Positions 1-4,581 of a DNA stretch of 5,957 nt are shown piece after piece; positions within the stretch are counted from its first letter, which is position 1, and each line of letters begins with the position of its first letter. A program made the position numbers and the translations under genes. The notes under the pieces were generated by a model. It did not search any database. It was not told where the DNA came from and worked only from the letters and a program-made list of their open reading frames with translations. This DNA comes from DASZTV01 sp036267875 (lineage in GTDB: Bacteria > Actinomycetota > Actinomycetes > JAFAQI01), in the NCBI GenBank assembly GCA_036267875.1, contig DATAVE010000034.1:1-5957 (forward strand), in the 5' to 3' direction.

Positions 1-437
1 CCGGCTGGGACTTCGTGCACGTCGCGATCGACGACCACAGCCGCGTCGCCTACTGCGAAGTGCTCGCCGATGAGAAAGGCCCCACCTGCGCGCAGTTCCT
101 GCACCGCGCCGCCCAGTGGTTCCACGACACCCACCACGTCACGATCCGCCGGGTCATCACCGACAACGCCTGGAGCTACCGGCACTCCACCGATTGGATC
201 GCGGTCTGCCACGCTCTGCAGATCCGTCGGCGCTTCATCAAGGCGCACTGCCCCTGGACCAACGGCAAAGCAGAACGGTTCAACCGCACCCTGCTCACCG
301 AATGGGCCTACTCGCGGAGCTGGACCTACAACCACCAGCGCACCCGAGCACTAGACAACTACCTGCGCCGCTACAACACTCAACGAGGTCACTCAGCCAT
401 CAGAGGCCGACCCCCAGTCAGCCGCCTCGCCGCGTGA
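1..437 (+). CDS. IS481-family transposase, C-terminal part (5' truncated by window edge)
   Basis: The reading frame is open from base 3, giving 144 visible residues before TGA; the true start is upstream. The sequence matches the C-terminal half of an IS481-type rve/DDE integrase core: GWDFVHVAIDDHSR, then VITDNAWSY with the second catalytic Asp (codon 162-164), then WTNGKAERFNRTLLTEWAY with the catalytic Glu (codon 273-275). About 36 residues separate Asp and Glu, as expected for a D-D-35-E enzyme. The first catalytic Asp, normally in an upstream 'H-D-V-K-K-L' segment, lies outside the window. The protein ends with a typical 'Y-N...R-G-H-S-A-I-R-G-R-P-P-V-S-R-L' tail. It would cut and join the ends of its own element. 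The visible part has no stop or frameshift, so the element may be functional, but this cannot be judged without the N-terminus. Confidence 0.9.
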   Translation, partial: GWDFVHVAIDDHSRVAYCEVLADEKGPTCAQFLHRAAQWFHDTHHVTIRRVITDNAWSYRHSTDWIAVCHALQIRRRFIKAHCPWTNGKAERFNRTLLTEWAYSRSWTYNHQRTRALDNYLRRYNTQRGHSAIRGRPPVSRLAA

Positions 438-458
438 ACAACCTGGCTGGTCGTTACA
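437..458. repeat. Probable right terminal inverted repeat of the IS481-family element
   Basis: The bases between the transposase stop and the CTAG site end in ...GGTCGTTACA, i.e. TGTAACGACC read into the element. Transposase ending just before the repeat is the usual IS481 layout. The inner limit is a guess, because the matching left repeat is outside the window. Confidence 0.55.
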
Positions 459-459
459 G

Positions 460-854
460 CTAGGTCGCATCGCGCAGCAGCGCGGTAAGCCGGGCCGTAC
501 AGACCCGGCGGTCCTGCTCGTCGGTGATGGCGATCTCGTAGCTCGCCATCGTGCGGCCGAGATGCAGAGGGGTGCCACGCCGGTCACGAAGCCTTCGGTA
601 GCCGACCGGTGGTGGGTGGCATTGATGTCCACGCCGACCGCGATCCGGTTCGGGCCGGCATGCAGTGCCGCGCCGATCGAACCGAGCGTCTCGGCAAGCA
701 CACAGGACGCGCCGCCGTGCAGCAGCCCGTAGGGCTGGCGGTTGCCTTCGACCGGCATCCGCGCGACGAGGCGCTACACGTCGTAGTCGAGGAACTCGAT
801 CCCCATTCGTTCGGGGAGATCGGGCAGCTTGTCGTTGGTCGGCGTCTCGGTCAC
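460..854 (-). pseudogene. Hotdog-fold acyl-CoA thioesterase (PaaI/YdiI-like), inactivated by an amber codon and a frameshift
   Basis: Read from GTG at 852-854, the minus strand gives VTETPTNDKLPDLPERMG, then IEFLDYDV, then TAG at 774-776, then in the same frame RLVARMPVEGNRQPYG and LLHGGASCVLAETLGSIGA. The last segment is the hallmark of the YdiI/EntH/PaaI hotdog family: HGG, then the LAE Glu, which is catalytic in YdiI. The frame holds through GFVTGVA and then changes; the other frame continues TPLHLGRTMASYEIAITDEQ...CTARLTALLRDAT to TAG at 460-462. Restoring one base near 573-575 gives GVATPLHLGRT, and 395+1 bases equal exactly 132 codons (131 residues), a normal family length. Family members hydrolyse acyl- or aroyl-CoA thioesters in the cytoplasm; the substrate here is unknown. 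It is divergent from polA. Two independent lesions suggest real decay, though sequencing error at either is possible. Confidence 0.85.
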
Positions 855-860
855 ACGCCG

Positions 861-870
861 ACATTACGAT
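861..870. promoter_or_regulatory. Overlapping divergent -10 elements for polA and the thioesterase pseudogene
   Basis: On the plus strand TACGAT (865-870) fits the TANNNT -10 pattern and ends 7 bases before the polA ATG at 878. On the minus strand TAATGT (866 down to 861) also fits and ends 6 bases before the thioesterase GTG at 854. The two hexamers share the central TA at 865-866. Both spacings place the transcription start on, or one base from, the start codon, implying leaderless mRNAs in both directions, which is common in Actinobacteria. I see no convincing -35 for either side. The assignment is inference from motif and spacing. Confidence 0.5.
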
Positions 871-877
871 GCCGAGC

Positions 878-3580
878 ATGGCCGCTGCAGACGTCCCCGT
901 GAGTCCGGAAGGCCCGCAGCGGCTGCTCCTGCTCGACGGTCACTCGCTGGCGTACCGCGCGTTCTTCGCTTTGCCCGTCGAGAACTTCTCGACGACGACC
1001 GGACAGGCCACGAATGCGGTCTATGGGTTCACCGCGATGCTCATCAATGTCCTGCGCGATGAGACGCCGACGCACCTTGCGGTCGCGTTCGACGTCGGAC
1101 GCAAGACGTTCCGGACCGAGGCGTACGCCGAGTACAAGGCCACCCGCAAGGAGACCCCGACCGACTTTCGCGGGCAGGTCGACCTCATCAAGGACGTCCT
1201 CGAAGCGCTCGCGGTGCCGGCGCTTCAAGTCGAGGGATATGAAGCAGACGACGTCATCGCGACGCTTGCCGTGCAAGGCGCCGACGCCGGGATGGACGTC
1301 CTGATCGTCACGGGTGATCGCGACGCACTGCAGCTGGTGAACGAGCGGATCACAGTGCTGATGACCCGCAAGGGAATCAGCGACATGGTCCGCTACACGC
1401 CCGAAGAGGTGCAGGCTAAGTACGACCTGACACCGACCCAGTACCCCGACTTCGCTGCGCTGCGTGGCGACCCGAGCGACAACCTTCCCTCGATTCCGGG
1501 CGTCGGGGAGAAGACCGCCTCGAAATGGATCCGGGACTTCGGTTCGCTAGATGAGCTGGTCGCCCGAGTCGATGAGGTGCCTGGCAAGGCCGGGGTCTCG
1601 TTGCGCGAGCATCTGTCGAGCGTCCTTCGCAATCGCCAGCTGACGGAGCTGCGCCGTGACGTGCCGCTCGATGTCGTCCCCGCCGACATCCCGGTCGCCC
1701 AGTGGGATCGCGAGGCGGTCCACCAGCTGTTCGACACTCTGCAGTTCCGGGTGCTCCGGGACCGGCTCTACGCCACGTTGTCCTCGGCCGAGCCCGAGGC
1801 TGACGAAGGCTTCGTCGTCGATGGCGAGTCGCTCGATCCGGATCAGGTCGCCGGCTGGCTGACTGAACACGGCCACGCCCCGGGTCGGCACGCGGTCTCG
1901 GTGGCGGGCAAGTGGGGCCGTGGCACCGGACTGGTTACCCGGATCGCGCTGGCTTCCCCCGACGGCGTCGCCGCGGCGATCGACCCGGAACAGCTCACCG
2001 GCTCCGACGAGACCGCACTGGCAGCGTGGCTGGCCGACGCATCCGTCGCAAAGGTGCTGCACGACGTGAAGGGCCCGTCGCTGGCTCTTGCCGAGCGAGG
2101 CTGGACGCTGGCGGGCGTCGTCAGTGACACCGCGCTCGCGGCGTACCTCGCATTGCCGGGCCAGCGTTCCTTCGACCTCGCCGATCTTTCGCTGCGTTAT
2201 CTCCACCGCGAGCTGCGCGCCGAGGGTGGCGACGGTCAGCTCTCGCTCGATGGCTCGGATGAGGCCGACGCGGCACGGGGCGAGATGGTTCGGGCGCGCG
2301 CGATCCTCGACCTCGCGGACGCGCTAGATGCCGACCTCGAGGCGCGCGGTGGCACCAAGCTGCTGGCGGAGGTCGAGCTTCCGTTGACGGGACTGCTCGG
2401 TGACATGGAGCGGGCAGGCATCGCGGCGGACATCGATTGGCTGGCAGAGCTCGAGGCTCGATTTGCCGGCGAGGTGAAGCAGGCGGCCGACGCGGCGTAC
2501 TCCGTCATCGGGCACGAGGTGAACCTCGGCTCGCCCAAGCAACTCCAAGAGGTGCTCTTCAACGAGCTGATGCTGCCGAAGACCAAGAAGATCAAGACCG
2601 GCTATACGACTGACGCCGAGGCGCTGCAGGAGCTCTATGCCAAGTCGGAGCATCCGTTTCTCGAGCACCTGCTTCGGCATCGCGACGTCGCACGGCTGAA
2701 GACGGTCGTCGACTCGCTGATCCCGATGGTGGACGACGCCGGACGAGTGCACACGACGTTCAACCAGATGGTTGCGGCGACCGGTCGGTTGTCGAGCACA
2801 GATCCGAACCTGCAGAACATCCCGGTGCGCACCATCGAGGGCCGTGAGATCCGCAAGGCGTTCATCGTCGGGTCAGGATTCGAGTCGCTGATGACAGCGG
2901 ACTACTCGCAGATCGAGATGAGGATCATGGCTCACCTCTCGCACGACGCGGGGCTGATCGAGGCCTTCAAGTCGGGGGAGGACCTGCACACATTCGTCGC
3001 GGCGCAGGCTTTTGCGATCCCGGTCGATGCGGTCGAGCCGGAGCAACGTCGCCGGGTCAAGGCGATGTCCTACGGGCTTGCGTACGGCCTCTCGTCGTAT
3101 GGCCTGGCGCAGCAGCTCGGGATCTCGACCTCTGAGGCGCAAGAGCAGATGGAGGCGTACTTCTCCCGGTTCGGTGGCGTGCGCGACTACCTCAAGGGCG
3201 TCGTCGACCTCGCCCGCAAGGACGGTTACACGGAGACGATCCTCGGCCGGCGGCGTTATCTGCCCGACCTGACGAGCGACAACATGCAGCGTCGGCAGAT
3301 GGCCGAGCGGATGGCGCTCAATGCACCGATCCAGGGATCGGCCGCGGACATCATCAAGGTCGCGATGCTCGGCGTGGAGCGCGCGCTGCGCGACGCATCG
3401 TTGGCGTCGCGGCTGCTACTCCAGGTGCACGACGAGCTCGTGCTCGAGGTTGCGCCGGGGGAGCGGGACCAGGTCGAGGAGCTGGTACGCCGCGAGATGG
3501 GATCGGCATACGTCCTCGGCGACGTCGCCCTCGACGTGTCGGTCGGCTATGGCCAAAACTGGGACGAAGCCGCCCACTAG
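878..3580 (+). CDS. polA: DNA polymerase I
   Basis: A 900-residue Family A polymerase that fills gaps in repair and removes RNA primers. The N-terminal 5'-3' exonuclease/flap domain (about 15-305) shows LLLLDGHSLAYRAFFAL, E122-A-D-D125, G146-D-R-D149 and the helix-hairpin-helix P207-GVGEKTAS. The middle domain (about 320-510) is a degenerate 3'-5' exonuclease: the Asp/Glu of Exo I, II and III are not recognisable (for example HDVKGPS where E. coli has NLKYD), so proofreading is probably absent, as in mycobacterial Pol I. The polymerase domain (about 520-900) has motif A D675-YSQIEMR, motif B RRRVK728-AMSY732-GLAYG and motif C Q849-VHDELV. Tyr at 732 replaces the Phe of E. coli (F762). Start: the frame is open upstream to 665, but that stretch is antisense to the thioesterase. 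ATG 878 sits 7 bases after a -10 and has no Shine-Dalgarno, so a leaderless start is preferred over ATG 869, which overlaps the -10. Confidence 0.98.
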   Translation: MAAADVPVSPEGPQRLLLLDGHSLAYRAFFALPVENFSTTTGQATNAVYGFTAMLINVLRDETPTHLAVAFDVGRKTFRTEAYAEYKATRKETPTDFRGQVDLIKDVLEALAVPALQVEGYEADDVIATLAVQGADAGMDVLIVTGDRDALQLVNERITVLMTRKGISDMVRYTPEEVQAKYDLTPTQYPDFAALRGDPSDNLPSIPGVGEKTASKWIRDFGSLDELVARVDEVPGKAGVSLREHLSSVLRNRQLTELRRDVPLDVVPADIPVAQWDREAVHQLFDTLQFRVLRDRLYATLSSAEPEADEGFVVDGESLDPDQVAGWLTEHGHAPGRHAVSVAGKWGRGTGLVTRIALASPDGVAAAIDPEQLTGSDETALAAWLADASVAKVLHDVKGPSLALAERGWTLAGVVSDTALAAYLALPGQRSFDLADLSLRYLHRELRAEGGDGQLSLDGSDEADAARGEMVRARAILDLADALDADLEARGGTKLLAEVELPLTGLLGDMERAGIAADIDWLAELEARFAGEVKQAADAAYSVIGHEVNLGSPKQLQEVLFNELMLPKTKKIKTGYTTDAEALQELYAKSEHPFLEHLLRHRDVARLKTVVDSLIPMVDDAGRVHTTFNQMVAATGRLSSTDPNLQNIPVRTIEGREIRKAFIVGSGFESLMTADYSQIEMRIMAHLSHDAGLIEAFKSGEDLHTFVAAQAFAIPVDAVEPEQRRRVKAMSYGLAYGLSSYGLAQQLGISTSEAQEQMEAYFSRFGGVRDYLKGVVDLARKDGYTETILGRRRYLPDLTSDNMQRRQMAERMALNAPIQGSAADIIKVAMLGVERALRDASLASRLLLQVHDELVLEVAPGERDQVEELVRREMGSAYVLGDVALDVSVGYGQNWDEAAH

Positions 3581-3581
3581 C

Positions 3582-3653
3582 CCGCGGGCAATGTCACATT
3601 GCCCCCGCAATCGGCGTGATCCGGCGGAAGATCCGCGGGCAATGTCACATTGC
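3582..3653. repeat. Two copies of a 21-bp palindromic direct repeat in the polA/methyltransferase convergent gap
   Basis: An identical 21-base unit lies at 3582-3602 and 3633-3653, 51 bases apart start to start. Its core is the near-perfect palindrome GGCAATGTCACATTGCC, 8-base arms around one central C (complete at 3587-3603; copy 2 is palindromic over 3639-3653). The first copy starts one base after the polA stop codon. As RNA each could fold with a TCA loop (GCAATG/CATTGC). There is no U-tract, so a classical intrinsic terminator is not supported, although the convergent position would suit a bidirectional transcription end. A dispersed intergenic repeat or a protein-binding operator are alternatives. 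The stretch 3581-3664 holds no gene. Confidence 0.75.
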
Positions 3654-3664
3654 TGGCGCGCGGG

Positions 3665-4465
3665 TCAGGGCTTGTGGGTCACGAAGATGGCGGTGCCGGG
3701 GATCATCTCGCCGCGCAGCTTGCTCCACTGGCCCCACGTCCGCTCGTGGTCGGCCGGCCACTCCGGCTCGATCAGGTCGTCGAGCACGAGTCCGGCCGCC
3801 ACGATCTCGCGGATCCGGTCACCCATCGTGCGGTGATGCTCGACGTAGGTCGGGGCGCCGCGCTCATCGACCTCTACGTAGGGCCGGCGATCGAAGTACG
3901 AGGTACGCGCTGTCAGCCCCTCAGGTCCGGGATCGTCGAGGAACGACCACCGGATGGGGTGGGTCAGTGAGAACACCCAGCGCCCGCCTGGCCGCAGCAC
4001 CCGGGCGACCTCCCGCATCACGGCCGCCGAGTCCGCGACGAATGGCACCGCGCCGTACGCCGAGCAAGCGAGGTCGAACGCCGAGTCTCGGAACGGCAGC
4101 ACCTGGGCATCGGCAAGCGCGAGCGGAGTGCGCACTCCGGCAGCCGCGTCGAGAATCTGCGCGTGGATGAGCTGCGAGGCCGAAACATCGAGGCCGACCG
4201 ACCAGGCTCCGGCAGTGTTCAGCCAGCGGCTGCACTGCGCCGCACCGGCGCCGATCTCCAGCACACGTAGCCCGCGAACGTCGCCCAACAGCCCGGCCGA
4301 GGACTCCCGGAGGCCCTCGGGGCACCACAGGAAGTCGGCGTCACCAAGGAAGTCGCCGTGCTCGACCTGGTACTCCGCCGCGGCGGCGTCCCACCAGCTG
4401 CGCGAGGCCCGCAGGCTTGAAGCGGCATCGAGGTTCCGGCGTACCGGCTTGATGACTATCGACAC
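3665..4465 (-). CDS. Class I SAM-dependent methyltransferase (Methyltransf_11 type), substrate unknown
   Basis: A 266-residue cytoplasmic protein with no signal peptide or membrane segment. The Rossmann-type SAM-binding core is clear: motif I VLEIGAGAAQC (68-78), the acidic residue after strand 2 in VGLDVSASQL (D93), the ADAQVLPF segment (118-125) typical of small-molecule methyltransferases (UbiE/Methyltransf_11), the FDLACSAYGAV strand (130-140), and MREVARVLRPGGRWVFSLTHP (150-170). An N-terminal segment SWWDAAAAEYQVEHGDFLGDADFLWCPEGL precedes the core. This type transfers a methyl group from SAM to a small molecule, but nothing here names the substrate. Start: GTG at 4463-4465, with GGAG on the minus strand at 4472-4475, 6 bases upstream. 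The gene converges on polA and diverges from rpsA, so it is probably a single-gene transcript. Family confidence is high; specific function is not assigned. Confidence 0.93.
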   Translation of the reverse strand: MSIVIKPVRRNLDAASSLRASRSWWDAAAAEYQVEHGDFLGDADFLWCPEGLRESSAGLLGDVRGLRVLEIGAGAAQCSRWLNTAGAWSVGLDVSASQLIHAQILDAAAGVRTPLALADAQVLPFRDSAFDLACSAYGAVPFVADSAAVMREVARVLRPGGRWVFSLTHPIRWSFLDDPGPEGLTARTSYFDRRPYVEVDERGAPTYVEHHRTMGDRIREIVAAGLVLDDLIEPEWPADHERTWGQWSKLRGEMIPGTAIFVTHKP

Positions 4466-4471
4466 GTTCGA

Positions 4472-4475
4472 CTCC
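4472..4475 (-). promoter_or_regulatory. Ribosome binding site of the methyltransferase gene
   Basis: GGAG on the minus strand lies 6 bases before the GTG at 4465. It supports GTG as the start, in contrast to the apparently leaderless polA start. Confidence 0.6.
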
Positions 4476-4490
4476 AGCGTGAGCGGCGTC

Positions 4491-4496
4491 TAAACT
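4491..4496 (+). promoter_or_regulatory. Probable -10 element of the rpsA promoter
   Basis: TAAACT fits TANNNT and is the best -10 candidate in the 116-base region upstream of rpsA. Transcription would start near 4503, giving a 5' leader of about 80 bases. A weak TTCGAC (4467-4472) lies 18 bases upstream in the -35 position and overlaps the ribosome binding site of the divergent methyltransferase gene. Motif-based inference only. Confidence 0.45.
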
Positions 4497-4505
4497 GACT
4501 GGTCG

Positions 4506-4524
4506 CGCCGCGGAACCGCTGGCG
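4506..4524 (+). promoter_or_regulatory. Small hairpin at the start of the predicted rpsA leader
   Basis: CGCC-GCG pairs with CGC-(T)-GGCG around a GAAC tetraloop, giving seven G-C pairs with one bulged base. It would lie within a few bases of the predicted transcription start. A 5' stabilising stem or a regulatory structure are both possible. Short G+C-rich hairpins arise easily by chance in such DNA. Confidence 0.35.
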
Positions 4525-4531
4525 TACAACC

Positions 4532-4561
4532 CGACATCTGTCCACCATCGACATCTGTCCA
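4532..4561 (+). repeat. 13-bp tandem repeat with internal dyads in the rpsA leader
   Basis: CGACATCTGTCCA occurs exactly at 4532-4544 and 4549-4561, with a period of 17 bases. Each copy contains the dyad GACA-TC-TGTC. The pair lies between the predicted rpsA promoter and the ribosome binding site. It could be an operator pair, an RNA element for translational control, or a simple duplication. Confidence 0.7.
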
Positions 4562-4566
4562 TTCCC

Positions 4567-4570
4567 GAGG
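4567..4570 (+). promoter_or_regulatory. Weak ribosome binding site of rpsA
   Basis: GAGG lies 11 bases before the ATG at 4582. The spacing is long but it is the only Shine-Dalgarno-like stretch there, so it weakly supports this start. Confidence 0.45.
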
Positions 4571-4581
4571 ATCACCACTAC

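Larger units (their letters stand above)
1..458 (+). mobile_element. IS481-family insertion sequence, right-hand part only
   Basis: This is the 3' portion of an insertion sequence; the left end lies outside the window. It holds the C-terminal part of an IS481-type transposase followed by a short non-coding end. The outer edge is placed at 458 because the reverse complement from there reads TGTAACGACCAGCCAGG, and 5'-TGT is a usual terminus for this family. The next six bases (459-464, GCTAGG) match NCTAGN, the target consensus described for Bordetella IS481, which duplicates six bases on insertion. The family assignment rests on the protein. The exact boundary and the target duplication are inferred, because the left end cannot be compared. 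Confidence 0.78.

Noticed and set aside
393..758. A 121-codon minus-strand frame spanning the thioesterase N-terminal half and the IS end as an independent gene.
   Set aside because: Only its first half matches the thioesterase family; after the deletion point it is out-of-frame sequence that runs into the insertion sequence.
774..776. The in-frame TAG in the thioesterase could be a recoded codon (for example pyrrolysine).
   Set aside because: A separate frameshift also breaks the same gene, and no recoding signal or system is visible; TAG is used as a normal stop by polA here.
665..877. In-frame 5' extension of polA by 71 codons.
   Set aside because: The extra residues are Arg-rich, resemble no Pol I N-terminus, and are antisense to the thioesterase remnant; the family sequence begins after ATG 878.
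3582..3653. Two 21-bp repeats separated by a 30-bp spacer look like a minimal CRISPR array.
   Set aside because: Only two copies, strongly palindromic over the full core, in a short convergent intergenic gap, with no cas gene or leader.
3581..3664. Intrinsic terminator for polA.
   Set aside because: Hairpin-forming palindromes are present but no run of T follows on either strand, so I list them as repeats.
4501..4581. Riboswitch or tRNA-like element in the rpsA leader.
   Set aside because: The leader has only one short hairpin and a tandem repeat; no known riboswitch core or tRNA features are recognisable.
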